In this document: positions 43,402-55,347 of the stretch, piece after piece
Layout: each line of letters starts with the position of its first letter
How positions within the stretch are numbered: the first letter of the stretch is position 1
NCBI GenBank assembly: GCA_016707895.1
Contig: JADJGV010000034.1
Coordinates: forward strand, 186,001 to 250,000
Direction of reading: 5' to 3'
DNA from: Myxococcales bacterium
GTDB taxonomy: Bacteria > Myxococcota_A > Polyangia > Haliangiales > Haliangiaceae
Length of the DNA stretch: 64,000 nucleotides
Made by a program: the position numbers and the translations under genes
The notes under the pieces: model-generated
What the model was told of the DNA's origin: nothing
Database searches by the model: none
The model's input: the letters and a program-made list of their open reading frames with translations, nothing else

Positions 43402-44409
43402 ATGACGATGTCGGCTCGCCGTACTGGTGCACTCGCGCTCGCGACCCTGATCGCGCTCACCGCCGCTGCTTGTGACAAGGGCAGCAAGAGCGGGGGCGGT
43501 GGCAAGGGCATGGCCGGCGCGTCGGCGGTCGCGCCGAAGGGCGGCCTCAAGCGGGCGCTGTCGATGATGCCCGCCAACTCCGAGATGGTCATCGCCATCG
43601 ACTTCAAGCAGATCCGTTCGAGCGATCTGTGGAAGAAGTACGAGGGCCTGGTGATGGGGCAGGTCGGCAAGGGCCTCGAGGAGTTCAAGACCGTGTGCGG
43701 CTGGGATCCGATCGCCAAGGCGTCGGGCGCGCTGGCCGCGGGTCGCGGCAAGCAGATGGACGAGATGACGGTGTTCGTGAAGGGCTTCGACAAGACGTCG
43801 GTGCTCGACTGCATCAAGAAGGCCGCCGACAAGTCCAAGGCCGAGAACGACGGGCGCACGCTCAACATCGACGGCGACTACGTCGAGCTGAACAAGCCGG
43901 GCGGCGATCCGATCCGGTTCATCTTCGCCGACGACGACACCATCCTGATCCAGCGCGTCGCCGGCACCGACGCGATGGCCGACAAGGCCGCGCTGCAGAA
44001 GGTGCTGGCCGCCAAGGACGGCGAGGGCCTGATGAGCTCGGCGACGTTCAGCTCGCTGATCGACGCCACCGACACCGGCGCGGCGCTGTGGTTCGTGATG
44101 AACGGCAGCTCGTCGCTCCTGGCCGGCAGCGGCATGCCGTTCAAGTTCGTCGCGATCTTCGGCTCGGCCCGGGTCGGCGGCGGCGTCGACGGCGTGCTCA
44201 AGCTGCGCATGGCCGAGGAGAAGGACGCCAGCGGCGTGTCGGCGATGGCGCAGATGTCGATGGGCCAGATCGAGGGCACGCCGTACGCCGAGTACGCCAA
44301 GGGCGTGAAGATCGACTCGAAGGGCAAGGACGTGAACGTCTCGTTCAAGTTCACCTCGGCCCAGCTCGAGGCGATGGCGGCCCAGGCCGCGGCCCTGCGC
44401 GGGCTGTGA
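43402..44409 (+). CDS. lipoprotein of unknown function, paralogue of next gene
   Basis: 335 residues. Lipobox L-T-A-A-A-C near residue 22, then a Lys/Gly/Ser tether. The mature part has two alpha/beta halves (M-P-A-N-S-E-M-V-I-A-I-D-F-K-Q-I; T-G-A-A-L-W-F-V-M-N-G-S) and a single conserved Cys pair (V-C-G-W-D; V-L-D-C-I-K-K-A). The following gene encodes a protein with the same plan. GGAGG (43391-43395) sits 6 nt before ATG 43402, which selects this start over ATGs at 43396 and 43408. Confidence 0.75.
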   Translation: MTMSARRTGALALATLIALTAAACDKGSKSGGGGKGMAGASAVAPKGGLKRALSMMPANSEMVIAIDFKQIRSSDLWKKYEGLVMGQVGKGLEEFKTVCGWDPIAKASGALAAGRGKQMDEMTVFVKGFDKTSVLDCIKKAADKSKAENDGRTLNIDGDYVELNKPGGDPIRFIFADDDTILIQRVAGTDAMADKAALQKVLAAKDGEGLMSSATFSSLIDATDTGAALWFVMNGSSSLLAGSGMPFKFVAIFGSARVGGGVDGVLKLRMAEEKDASGVSAMAQMSMGQIEGTPYAEYAKGVKIDSKGKDVNVSFKFTSAQLEAMAAQAAALRGL

Positions 44410-45455
44410 TCGGCCGCCGCCACAGCCGTCGTGGCCTGGCGCTCGCCGCGGTGATCGCGGTCGGCGTCGCCGGGTGCAAGGACAAGAAGAAGCCGCCGCC
44501 GCCGCCCCCCGCGCCGGTGCCGGTGGCGGCGCTGGGCGCGATCCCGGCCGACGCCACGGTGGTGGTCGGCCTCGACGTCGACCGGCTGGCGTCGTCGGAC
44601 ATGGTCGCGCGGGCGGTCGCCGACATGTTCGTCCGCGACCCCGGCCTGGCGGCGCGCTTCCAGCGGCTGGCCACCGACTGCGGCGTCGACGTGACCCACC
44701 AGATCAAGCAGGTGCACCTGGCGCTGGCGCCGGGCGGCAGCGGCGCGGCGCGGCGGGCGCTGCTGGTGGCCACCGGTCGCCTCGACGAGCCGGGCCTGAC
44801 CCGCTGCCTGCAGGCGGCGGTCGGCAGCGGCGGCGGCGACGTGACGGTGAAGCAGACCGGCGCGCGCAGCCTGTACCGGCTGGTCGAGGGCCGCCACACC
44901 GTCTACTTCGGCTTCGGTCAGTCCGACACCGTGGTGATCGGCCCCGACGAGGCCTGGGTCGAGACCGCGCTCGGCGACGGCCCCAAGGTCGCGACCGCGG
45001 CGCTAGCGCCCTACCTGGCGGCGGTCGATCAGACCCGGGCGCTGTGGTTCGTGGCGGCGATGGCCGGCGATCTCGGCGACGCGCTGGTGCGCACCACCAA
45101 GGGCGCGATCCAGGCCGCGCCGGTGGCGGCCTACGCCGAGCTCGATCCGCACGACGGCTTCGCCGCCCACGCCGCGTTCGCGATGCGCACCGCCAGCGAC
45201 GCGACGGCGCTGGTCACGTTCGCGACCGGCGAGCTGGCGCTGGGGGCGATGGCCGCCCAGGCCATGAACCTCGGGCCGGTGGTGGCCAAGGTGAAGGTGG
45301 CGGCCGAGGGGCAGACGGTCCATTTCCGGGTCCAGCTCACCGACGCCGAGTTCAAAGACGTGCTGACGGTGGTTGACACCGGTGGCGACGGCGGACAGGA
45401 TGCCCCGCCCGCGGCCGACGGCGGTCCCGGGACGGCACCCGATGCGGGGCCGTAG
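44406..45455 (+). CDS. lipoprotein of unknown function, paralogue of preceding gene
   Basis: 349 residues. Signal with G-V-A-G-C as lipobox, then K-D-K-K-K and a poly-Pro run. It shares the layout of its neighbour: I-P-A-D-A-T-V-V-V-G-L-D-V-D-R-L-A-S-S-D, D-C-G-V-D, T-R-C-L-Q-A-A-V, and R-A-L-W-F-V-A-A-M-A. The C-terminal tail is Asp/Ala/Gly-rich. GTG 44406 overlaps the upstream stop (GTGA), so the pair is translationally coupled. Confidence 0.75.
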   Translation: MIGRRHSRRGLALAAVIAVGVAGCKDKKKPPPPPPAPVPVAALGAIPADATVVVGLDVDRLASSDMVARAVADMFVRDPGLAARFQRLATDCGVDVTHQIKQVHLALAPGGSGAARRALLVATGRLDEPGLTRCLQAAVGSGGGDVTVKQTGARSLYRLVEGRHTVYFGFGQSDTVVIGPDEAWVETALGDGPKVATAALAPYLAAVDQTRALWFVAAMAGDLGDALVRTTKGAIQAAPVAAYAELDPHDGFAAHAAFAMRTASDATALVTFATGELALGAMAAQAMNLGPVVAKVKVAAEGQTVHFRVQLTDAEFKDVLTVVDTGGDGGQDAPPAADGGPGTAPDAGP

Positions 45456-45479
45456 CCGCACGAAGAACGGAACACGACC

Positions 45480-45908
45480 ATGGCTCAGAAGACCTCGACC
45501 AAGACGCCCGCCAAGTCCGCCAAGCCCGCCACGCCCGCCAAGGGCAAGGCCGTGAAGGCCAAGCCGGCCGCCACGGGCCCCCTCGCCAAGATGAAGGCGC
45601 TCGGCGGCAAGGACAAGCTGGTCGACCAGATCGCCGGCTCGCTCGCCCACGACGGCGCCGACGAGGGCTCGATCAAGGATCGCCTCACCAAGGCGTCGAA
45701 CGCGCAGCTGCTCCGCCTCGCCTCGGTCACCGAGGCGGTCAAGAAGGCCTACGGCAGCCGCGACAAGCTGGTCGACGCGCTGATCAAGGCGCTCGGCCGC
45801 GCGAAGGACAAGGACTACGTCGCCAAGCTCGGCACGTTCTCGCTGCCGAAGCTGTACGACCTGGCCAAGAGCACCGAGCGCAAGGCCAAGGCCGCCAAGA
45901 AGGCGTGA
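45480..45908 (+). CDS. Lys/Ala/Pro-rich basic protein, histone H1-like N-terminus
   Basis: 142 residues. The first ~42 form a Lys/Ala/Pro/Thr tail (T-K-T-P-A-K-S-A-K-P-A-T-P-A-K) like eukaryotic H1-type or bacterial HU-tail sequences. A helical domain with D-K-L-V-D-Q-I-A-G-S-L and R-D-K-L-V-D-A-L-I-K-A-L (a repeated unit) follows, ending K-A-K-A-A-K-K-A. DNA or RNA binding is plausible from charge alone. The helical part is not a recognised HU/IHF or H1 fold. ATG 45480 has an AAGAACGGAA-type purine stretch upstream. Confidence 0.65.
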   Translation: MAQKTSTKTPAKSAKPATPAKGKAVKAKPAATGPLAKMKALGGKDKLVDQIAGSLAHDGADEGSIKDRLTKASNAQLLRLASVTEAVKKAYGSRDKLVDALIKALGRAKDKDYVAKLGTFSLPKLYDLAKSTERKAKAAKKA

Positions 45909-45926
45909 CCGGCCGCGGCCGCACGC

Positions 45927-45932
45927 TAGATT
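45927..45932 (+). promoter_or_regulatory. -10-like TAGATT before the phosphatase
   Basis: Ends 5 nt upstream of the GTG at 45938. Confidence 0.35.
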
Positions 45933-45937
45933 AGGGC

Positions 45938-47710
45938 GTGCGCGCGCGAGCTTTCGGCGGTGTCGTGGCGATCGCGTTGGCGATCGCCGCGTCAGCGCGC
46001 GCGGGTGATGACGACGACGATCCCGCGGTCGGCGACGCCACGGGTGCGAGCGCGCCGATCGCCGGCGCGGTGCTGGTGGCGCGCGACGCGACCTGGCAGG
46101 TGCAGTGGGCCACGGCCCCGGCGCTGACGGTCGCGCTCGGCCCCGCGGCGCTCGGCGCGCTCGACGCGGCCCGCGGCGGCCCGGCGGGCCCGTCGCTGTA
46201 CGGCCCGGCCGACGCGGGGCCGCCCGCGGCGTGGCCGTTCGCGGTCGACGGCGACGTGGCCGGCCGGCTGGCGATCACCGGCGGCGCGTTGCCGGCGCCG
46301 GCCCCCGACGCCCGGATCGCCGCGGCCTGGGCGGTGACGCGGTTCGCGCTCGACGCGACCTCGGCCGACGCGGCGGCGCTGCGGGTGCTGGAGCTGCGGG
46401 TCCGCTACCGCGACGGCCTGGCGGCCTGGCTCAACGGCGTGCCGATCGCGCGGCGCGAGCTGCCCGCCGCGGCGCCGCCGCTGGCGATCGCGACCCGGCC
46501 GCACGGGCCGGAGTGGGAGAGCTTCTTCGTGCCGGTGGCGCCGGGGCTGTTGCACGCCGGCGTCAACGTGCTGGCCGTCGAGGCGCGGCCCGCGGCCCAC
46601 GGCGCGGCCCCGGCGCTCGAGGTCGAGCTGGCCGGGCGGCCCCAGGCGCGGGTGGTGCGCGGCCCGCTGGTGCAGCGGGTCGGCGCCGATCGCGCGACGA
46701 TCGTCCTCGAGACCGACCTGCCGACGGTGGCGACGCTGGCCTGGGGCCAGGCCGCGCTCGATCACGCGCTGCCGGCCACCGCCGCGCGGCGCCGCCACGA
46801 GTTCGAGCTGACCGGGCTGCCGGACGACGCGCTGGTGCGCTACCAGCTCAGCGTCGACGGCGCGCCGGCGCCGGCGGCGGCGTTCGCCACCACGCCGGCG
46901 GCCGGCGAGGTCATCCGCATCGGCGCGTACGGCGACGTGCGCGGCGGCCACCGCGTGCACGCGCAGCTGATCGCGCGGCTGGTCGCCGAGGCGCCGGATC
47001 TGGTGGTCGCTTCGGGCGATCTGGTGCTGCGCGGCACCGACGACGCCGACTGGCAGCAGTTCTTCGCGGTGACCGCGCCGCTGATGGCCGCGGTCCCGTA
47101 CTACCCGGCGGTCGGCAACCACGACCTCGGCAAGACCGGCGATCTCGCGCGGCGCGTGACCGATCAGTTCGCGCTGCCGCCGGGCCCGGCCGATCGCCCG
47201 CCCGGCGCCGGCTGGTACAGCTTCGACGTCGCCGACGTCCACCTGGTGATGCTCGACTCGAACGCGTACGACGACGCGCGGCAGCGGGCGTGGCTCGAGG
47301 CCGACCTGCTGGCCGCCGCCGGCGCGCGCGCGATCGTCGTGGTCACCCATGACGGGCCGTTCGCCCGCGGCACTCACGGCGGCAACCAGCAGGCGGTGCG
47401 CGACTACGTGCCGATCCTGGTGCGCCACCGGGTGACGCTGCTGATCAGCGGCCACGATCACCTGTACCAGCGCGGCGAGCAGGACGGCCTGCCGTACATG
47501 GTGTCGGGCGGCGGCGGCGCGCCGCTGTACCGGGTGCGCTGCGGCGTCGCCGGCCGCCCGCGGTGCGCGCGCCCCGACGGCATGGACCAGGCGCGGTCCG
47601 AGCACCACTACGCGATCATCAGCGTCTACCCGGCCCACGTCGAGGTGTGCCCGCGCCAGCCCGACGGCGCGCCGCTCGAGCCGTGCTGGCGGCTGCCGAC
47701 GCGGCGCTGA
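45938..47710 (+). CDS. secreted purple-acid-phosphatase-like metallophosphoesterase
   Basis: 590 residues. Signal peptide to ~22 (I-A-A-S-A-R-A-G-D-D-D). N-terminal beta-rich region with a carbohydrate-binding-like module (~30-220). A fibronectin-like domain follows (V-Q-R-V-G-A-D-R-A-T-I-V-L-E-T). The metallophosphoesterase core has G-D-V-R, V-A-S-G-D-L-V-L-R-G-T, A-V-G-N-H-D-L-G, V-V-V-T-H-D-G-P-F and I-S-G-H-D-H-L-Y-Q-R. The first motif has Arg where GDxH is usual. Purple acid phosphatase-like enzymes hydrolyse phosphomonoesters at the cell surface. TAGATT lies 5 nt upstream of GTG 45938. Confidence 0.85.
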   Translation: MRARAFGGVVAIALAIAASARAGDDDDDPAVGDATGASAPIAGAVLVARDATWQVQWATAPALTVALGPAALGALDAARGGPAGPSLYGPADAGPPAAWPFAVDGDVAGRLAITGGALPAPAPDARIAAAWAVTRFALDATSADAAALRVLELRVRYRDGLAAWLNGVPIARRELPAAAPPLAIATRPHGPEWESFFVPVAPGLLHAGVNVLAVEARPAAHGAAPALEVELAGRPQARVVRGPLVQRVGADRATIVLETDLPTVATLAWGQAALDHALPATAARRRHEFELTGLPDDALVRYQLSVDGAPAPAAAFATTPAAGEVIRIGAYGDVRGGHRVHAQLIARLVAEAPDLVVASGDLVLRGTDDADWQQFFAVTAPLMAAVPYYPAVGNHDLGKTGDLARRVTDQFALPPGPADRPPGAGWYSFDVADVHLVMLDSNAYDDARQRAWLEADLLAAAGARAIVVVTHDGPFARGTHGGNQQAVRDYVPILVRHRVTLLISGHDHLYQRGEQDGLPYMVSGGGGAPLYRVRCGVAGRPRCARPDGMDQARSEHHYAIISVYPAHVEVCPRQPDGAPLEPCWRLPTRR

Positions 47711-47723
47711 CCGCGACCTCGCG

Positions 47724-48368
47724 CTACGACGCGCGCGGCGCGGTCGCGCGATCGAGGAACGCGCGCAGCGACGGCCGCTGCCACTGCGCGCGGGCGTAGC
47801 CGCGCACGGCGTCCGGCACCGGATCGCCGTTGGCCACCAGCCGCATCAGCGCCAGCGCCAGGTCGGCGTCGGCGATCGACCAGTCGCTGAACAGCGTCGT
47901 GCGCCCGGGGGCGAGCAGGTGCTCGGCGAGGCCGATCAGCTCGGCGGCCTGGATCGCGGCGCGATCGCCGAGCGGCTCGGCGGCGCGGGCGCCGAACACC
48001 GACGAGGTCGGCCGGGCCTCGCGCAGCGCCATCAGATCGGTGCGCAGGTACGACATGACCTGCCGCGCGCGGGCGCGCTCGCCGAGATCGGCGGGGAACA
48101 GCCGCGGGTAGCCCGGCGCGGGGAAGGTCTCGGCCAGGTACTCGGAGATCGCCAGCGACTCGGTGAGCCACAGCTCGCCGTGGGCCAGCACCGGCACCTT
48201 GCCGATCAGCGCGCGATCGCGCAGCCGCGCCTTGGTCTCGGCCGGGATCGGCAGCGGCACCAGCTCGAGCTGGTAGGGCAGGCGCTTCTCCTCGAGCGCG
48301 GTCATCACGTGGAACACCCACGGGCTCACCCACCCGGTCTCGGCGTACAGCGTCAGCGGGGCTGCCAT
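47724..48368 (-). CDS. yfcF: glutathione S-transferase (YfcF-like)
   Basis: 214 residues. Thioredoxin-like N-terminus (L-Y-A-E-T-G-W-V-S-P-W-V-F-H-V-M-T-A-L-E-E-K) with Ser at the usual catalytic position. V-P-V-L follows (G-K-V-P-V-L), then S-L-A-I-S-E-Y-L-A-E-T-F. The all-alpha C-terminal domain has D-W-S-I-A-D-A-D-L-A-L-A-L-M-R. The pattern fits YfcF-type GSTs with glutathione-dependent peroxidase activity. Its first 16 bp overlap the end of the upstream lipoprotein gene. Confidence 0.85.
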   Translation of the reverse strand: MAAPLTLYAETGWVSPWVFHVMTALEEKRLPYQLELVPLPIPAETKARLRDRALIGKVPVLAHGELWLTESLAISEYLAETFPAPGYPRLFPADLGERARARQVMSYLRTDLMALREARPTSSVFGARAAEPLGDRAAIQAAELIGLAEHLLAPGRTTLFSDWSIADADLALALMRLVANGDPVPDAVRGYARAQWQRPSLRAFLDRATAPRAS

Positions 48369-49219
48369 GCGGCCGAGGATACCGATCCGCGCAGGCCGCG
48401 GAAGCTCGCGGGCGGCGCGATCGTCGTCGGCCAGCCATCGCCGCCGCGGGTCAGCTCACCGCACGCCGGCGGCGCGGCGGCCAGCGGCGGGCGGGCCAGG
48501 CTGCCGAGGAGCTCGAGCTCGCGGGACGCGTCGGTCCAGGCCGCGACGCACTGCTGCAGCGTCACCGCGGCGGCGATCGGATCGTCGACCGGCGCGTCCT
48601 CGGCGCCCGCCGCCACCGGCCGCGGGATCGCGTCCCGGCAGGCCCGCGCGGCCGCGCACACCGCCGCCGGCGTCGGCAGCGCGGCGCGCTCGTCCTCGAT
48701 GGCGCCGCGGGCCGCGGGATCGCCGTCGCCGAGCCAGGTGGCCAGCGCGCCGGTGTCGTCGGCGAGGTGCACGCGCGGCGGCGCGACCGGCGCGACCGAC
48801 AGCCACAGCGTCCGGCCGTCGGCGGCGGAGGCGCGCCAGCCGGCGACCGCCGCCGTGTCCGCGCGGGTCCACGCCGCGTGCGGCCACACATCCCAGCGGT
48901 CGCCGACCCGCACCGCGATCGCGTCGGCCGCGAGGCAGAACCAGGTCGGCCCGACGTCGGCGCGCGGCGCCAGGACCGGCCGGCAGCCGTACAGCGACGC
49001 CAGCGGCGGCGGCGGCGCCGGCAACCAGCCGCCGGCGCGCAGCGGCGCGCAGCTCGCGTGATCGGGCTCGATCAGACAGACGCTCTGGACCAGGGCGCGA
49101 TCCTGGCACGCCTCGGCGCCCAGCCCGTCGCACAGCGTCGGCGGGCGTGCGGTCGTGGGCGCGGGTGACGCCCCGCCGTGGCACGCGACGAGCAGGAGCG
49201 CCAGCGCGCAGGATCGCAT
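48353..49219 (-). CDS. Cys-containing lipoprotein of unknown function
   Basis: 288 residues. Lipobox L-L-L-V-A-C near residue 13, then a short Pro/Thr tether. The mature part has about nine more cysteines (L-C-D-G-L-G-A-E-A-C; V-C-L-I-E; H-A-S-C-A-P; Y-G-C-R-P; W-F-C-L-A; V-C-A-A-A-R-A-C; L-Q-Q-C; P-A-C-G-E), likely disulphide-bonded. Trp-rich segments (W-P-H-A-A-W) occur in the middle. No family recognised. It overlaps the GST gene by 16 bp, so they may be co-transcribed. Confidence 0.65.
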   Translation of the reverse strand: MRSCALALLLVACHGGASPAPTTARPPTLCDGLGAEACQDRALVQSVCLIEPDHASCAPLRAGGWLPAPPPPLASLYGCRPVLAPRADVGPTWFCLAADAIAVRVGDRWDVWPHAAWTRADTAAVAGWRASAADGRTLWLSVAPVAPPRVHLADDTGALATWLGDGDPAARGAIEDERAALPTPAAVCAAARACRDAIPRPVAAGAEDAPVDDPIAAAVTLQQCVAAWTDASRELELLGSLARPPLAAAPPACGELTRGGDGWPTTIAPPASFRGLRGSVSSAAWQPR

Positions 49220-49254
49220 CGTCGGCCAGACACCGCGGGCGGGCCGCGGTTGCG

Positions 49255-50082
49255 TCACGCCGCGGCGAGGCCGCGCACGATCGCCGGCGTGATCGCGAAC
49301 CGCGCGCACAGCTCGTCGAGCTGGGCCTGGGCCGCGCGGTCGAACTTCTGCACCCGGCGCGCGAGGATCAGCTCGTTCTTGAGCGAGTGCTCCCAGCCGG
49401 TCAGCTCGGTGACGGTGACCTGGTAGCCGTGCGCGGTCAGCGCCAGCGCGCGCACGACGTTGGTCAGGTGCGAGCCGAACTCGCGGCGGTGCCACGGGTG
49501 CGCCGCCAGCGCCGCCAGCGCCGGCTCGGCCGGCTTGTGCTCGGCGAGCTGCCGCGCCACCTCGGCCTGGCAGCACGGCACCACCGCGATCCAGTCGGCG
49601 CCGGCGGTGATGCCGCGCACCAGCGCCTCGTCGGTGGCGGTGTCGCACGCGTGCAGCGCGGTGACCACGTGGATCCGCTCGGGCAGCGGCGCCGCCGCGA
49701 TCGTGCCGGCGACGAACTCCATGTGCGGGCACTCGAACCGCGCCGCCCGCGCGGCGCCGGCGGTGACCAGCTCGGGCCGGTTCTCGATCGACACCACCCG
49801 GGCCGCGGTCGCGCGCAGCCGGGTCACGTACATCAGGAACCCCAGGTAGCTCTTGCCGGCGCCGCAGTCGACGATCGTCGCCGCGGAGGGGAACCGCGCC
49901 AGCACGTCGTCGAGCGCCGGGCCCAGCAGCTGCAACAGGTGGCGGATCTGCTTCAGCTTGCGGCGGGCGTCGGCGTTGAGGTCGCCGCCGCGGGTGAGCA
50001 GATGCAGATCCTGGAGCAGCTCGACGGGCGCGCCGGGCAACAGCTCGGCGGCGACGTCGGCTCGATCGACCTTGGCGCGCAC
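49255..50082 (-). CDS. class I SAM-dependent methyltransferase
   Basis: 275 residues. Motif I I-V-D-C-G-A-G-K-S-Y-L-G-F (about 69-81), then V-V-S-I-E-N-R-P-E-L (acidic residue for the SAM ribose), V-T-A-L-H-A-C-D-T-A-T-D-E-A-L and V-V-P-C-C-Q. The C-C-Q and L-H-A-C-D signatures are those of the methyltransferase group related to TRM13/GSTCD. RNA or a small molecule could be the substrate. Helical N-terminus ~1-60. GTG 50082 is supported by TAGGGT exactly 6 nt upstream. Confidence 0.85.
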   Translation of the reverse strand: MRAKVDRADVAAELLPGAPVELLQDLHLLTRGGDLNADARRKLKQIRHLLQLLGPALDDVLARFPSAATIVDCGAGKSYLGFLMYVTRLRATAARVVSIENRPELVTAGAARAARFECPHMEFVAGTIAAAPLPERIHVVTALHACDTATDEALVRGITAGADWIAVVPCCQAEVARQLAEHKPAEPALAALAAHPWHRREFGSHLTNVVRALALTAHGYQVTVTELTGWEHSLKNELILARRVQKFDRAAQAQLDELCARFAITPAIVRGLAAA

Positions 50083-50088
50083 GCCCGC

Positions 50089-50094
50089 ACCCTA
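50089..50094 (-). promoter_or_regulatory. -10-like TAGGGT, leaderless geometry
   Basis: -12 to -7 relative to the GTG at 50082. Confidence 0.4.
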
Positions 50095-50103
50095 GCGCGA
50101 ATT

Positions 50104-50454
50104 TCACCCGGCGGTCAGCGCGACCGCGACCGCGCGGCCGTCGCCGCGGACGATGACGTGGGTGCCGTCGGCGGTGGCGTCGACGCGCTCGATGCGCGCG
50201 GGCAGGACGATCGCGCTCGGGCGGGCGTCGCGGGCGTCGCGGGCGTCGCGCGGGCGGGTGGCGCGATCGATCGTGGTGGCGAGCGCGACGCCGTCGTCGT
50301 CGAGGGCCACCGTCCACTGCTCGCCGCGGTCGAGATCGAACACGACCGCGCCGGCGATGGCGTGGGCAGCGGTGACGGTCGCCGCGGCGGTGGGCGTGGC
50401 GGGCGCGGGCGGGGTGAGCAGCGCGGCGAGCGGGAGGAGGAAGGTGGGGAGCAT
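50104..50454 (-). CDS. small secreted protein downstream of an ECF sigma gene
   Basis: 116 residues. Signal peptide 1-18 (L-L-P-L-A-A-L-L-T-P-P), Ala/Thr-rich start, then a beta-rich mature part with T-I-D-R-A-T-R-P-R-D-A-R-D-A-R-D-A-R (an Asp-Ala-Arg repeat) and V-I-V-R-G-D-G-R-A-V. No family. It follows the ECF sigma gene after 41 nt on the same strand. It lacks the anti-sigma ZAS motif, so a role as an anti-sigma factor is not indicated. Confidence 0.55.
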   Translation of the reverse strand: MLPTFLLPLAALLTPPAPATPTAAATVTAAHAIAGAVVFDLDRGEQWTVALDDDGVALATTIDRATRPRDARDARDARPSAIVLPARIERVDATADGTHVIVRGDGRAVAVALTAG

Positions 50455-50495
50455 GGCGACGCTCCCGGTTAGTGCGACCGGCGTGCCACCCGCGA

Positions 50496-51080
50496 TCAGG
50501 TGCGATCGCCGGCAGTTGCGCGGGCGTGTGGGGCGCCAGACACGCTCGCGTCGGCGTCGGGACACGCCTTCTTGGCCGCCAGCTTGGCGCGGTGCGCGCG
50601 GGTCTTGACCGCGGCGAGCGACAGCCCGGTGGCCCGGGCGATCTCGGTCTCGGTGCAGCCCATCGCGTAGCGCAGCGTGAACACCTCGCCGTAGCGGCTG
50701 CCCAGGCGATCGACGCCGCCCAGCGCACGCGCGCACTGCTCGCGCGCCGACGCCAGCGCCTCGCTCGACGGCGCGCGGGTCGCCAGCGCCTCGATCCACG
50801 CGGTGGCGCCCTCGTCGGTGGGCGCCATCACCTCGCGGGCCCGCCGCCGCTGCTTCCGCAGGTGCATCAGCGCCGCGGTGGTGGTGACGCGGTACAGCCA
50901 CGTCGAGAAGCGGGCGTCGCCGCGGTACGAGCCCAGGTGCCGGTGCGCCAGCAGCATCGCGTCCTGCGCGATGTCGTCGGCGGCGGCGGTGTCATCCTTC
51001 ACGAAGCGGAGCGCGATGGCCTTGGCGTAAGAGCGCGCCTCGGCGTCGAGTCGGGGCGTGTCCAGCGGTCGGTCGTTCAT
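50496..51080 (-). CDS. ECF RNA polymerase sigma factor
   Basis: 194 residues. Region 2: Y-A-K-A-I-A-L-R-F-V-K, A-A-D-D-I-A-Q-D-A-M-L-L-A-H, R-G-D-A-R-F-S-T-W-L-Y-R-V-T-T. Region 4: Y-G-E-V-F-T-L-R-Y, C-T-E-T-E-I-A-R-A-T-G-L-S-L-A-A-V-K-T-R-A-H-R-A-K. It directs RNA polymerase to stress-type promoters. The L-R-Y-A-M-G-C segment is in place of the usual L-x-x-x-E-G. Divergent to the histidine kinase/activator pair. No classical anti-sigma gene follows. Confidence 0.88.
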   Translation of the reverse strand: MNDRPLDTPRLDAEARSYAKAIALRFVKDDTAAADDIAQDAMLLAHRHLGSYRGDARFSTWLYRVTTTAALMHLRKQRRRAREVMAPTDEGATAWIEALATRAPSSEALASAREQCARALGGVDRLGSRYGEVFTLRYAMGCTETEIARATGLSLAAVKTRAHRAKLAAKKACPDADASVSGAPHARATAGDRT

Positions 51081-51193
51081 GGCGTGGCCTCCAGGTCCTT
51101 GCCGATACGCATCCGCAAGGTCCGTTCCACGCGCGTGCGCAAGCGATCTCGATAGGTTGCGGCGAAGATCGAGACGCCTGGCGTCTTGGCGGC

Positions 51194-51257
51194 TATACAC
51201 TGTCCAAGCGTTTGGACGCCGCTTTCGCCCGGCGCTGGACACCTGCTGGACACCTGG
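51194..51257 (+). promoter_or_regulatory. repeat-rich control region of the two-component operon
   Basis: TATACA (51194-51199), then the palindrome GTCCAA-gcgt-TTGGAC (51202-51217), then two tandem copies of GCTGGACACCT (51234-51244 and 51245-51255) directly before the ATG at 51258. The shared TGGAC word suggests repeated binding sites for one regulator. Confidence 0.5.
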
Positions 51258-53848
<2,591 letters not shown>

Positions 53849-53861
53849 GCCCCGCGCGCGC

Positions 53862-54215
53862 TCACAAGGACGGCGTCGCGACGTCGCCGTCGAGCGCCAC
53901 GCCGCACATGCCCTGGGCGCACACCGCGGTCGGCTGCGCGACGCAGGCCATCAGCGTGCACGCGGTGTCGCCGCAGGCGGCGGTCGCGCTGGCGTGGACC
54001 TCGGCGGCGAAGTCCCGGTGGACGCCCGCCACCCGGCCGCCGTTGCAGTGATCGCAGCAGCCGAGCTCGACCACCGCGCAGTCGGCGTCGACGGTGCAGG
54101 CCTGGCGCTCGTCGATCGTGCCCGGCCGCGGCGGCGCGTGGGCGGCGGGCTTGCAAGCGCCCGACGCGGCGAGGAGCGCGAGGGACGCGGCGGCGAGGGG
54201 CAGGGCGAGGCGCAT
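53862..54215 (-). CDS. Cys-rich small lipoprotein
   Basis: 117 residues. Lipobox A-A-S-G-A-C near residue 21. The mature part has nine cysteines: A-C-T-V-D-A-D-C, G-C-C-D-H-C-N-G-G, A-A-C-G-D-T-A-C-T-L-M-A-C and V-C-A-Q-G-M-C. The C-T-x-D-A-D-C motif is frequent in small secreted Myxococcota proteins. Function unknown; disulphides likely. ATG 54215 has TAGGCT exactly 6 nt upstream. The 3' end is convergent with the sigma-54 regulator gene. Confidence 0.7.
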   Translation of the reverse strand: MRLALPLAAASLALLAASGACKPAAHAPPRPGTIDERQACTVDADCAVVELGCCDHCNGGRVAGVHRDFAAEVHASATAACGDTACTLMACVAQPTAVCAQGMCGVALDGDVATPSL

Positions 54216-54221
54216 GCCGCC

Positions 54222-54227
54222 AGCCTA
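54222..54227 (-). promoter_or_regulatory. -10-like TAGGCT, leaderless geometry
   Basis: -12 to -7 of the Cys-rich lipoprotein ATG at 54215. Confidence 0.4.
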
Positions 54228-54232
54228 CAACG

Positions 54233-55273
<1,041 letters not shown>

Positions 55274-55287
55274 GGTGCCTCCAAATG

Positions 55288-55301
55288 TGAAACGGATTTC
55301 A
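55288..55301. promoter_or_regulatory. TetR-operator-like inverted repeat
   Basis: TGAAA (55288-55292) and TTTCA (55297-55301) flank CGGA, 14 nt upstream of the diiron gene start, between it and the divergent TetR gene. Probable operator for that repressor. Confidence 0.5.
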
Positions 55302-55347
55302 GTTTGCGCTTGGCGTCGGGCGGCGTCAAGGCGAAACTGGGAGCACG

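Noticed and set aside
50104..50454. anti-sigma factor for the adjacent ECF sigma
   Set aside because: Secreted, beta-rich, no HxxxCxxC zinc-binding motif and no membrane segment beyond the signal peptide.
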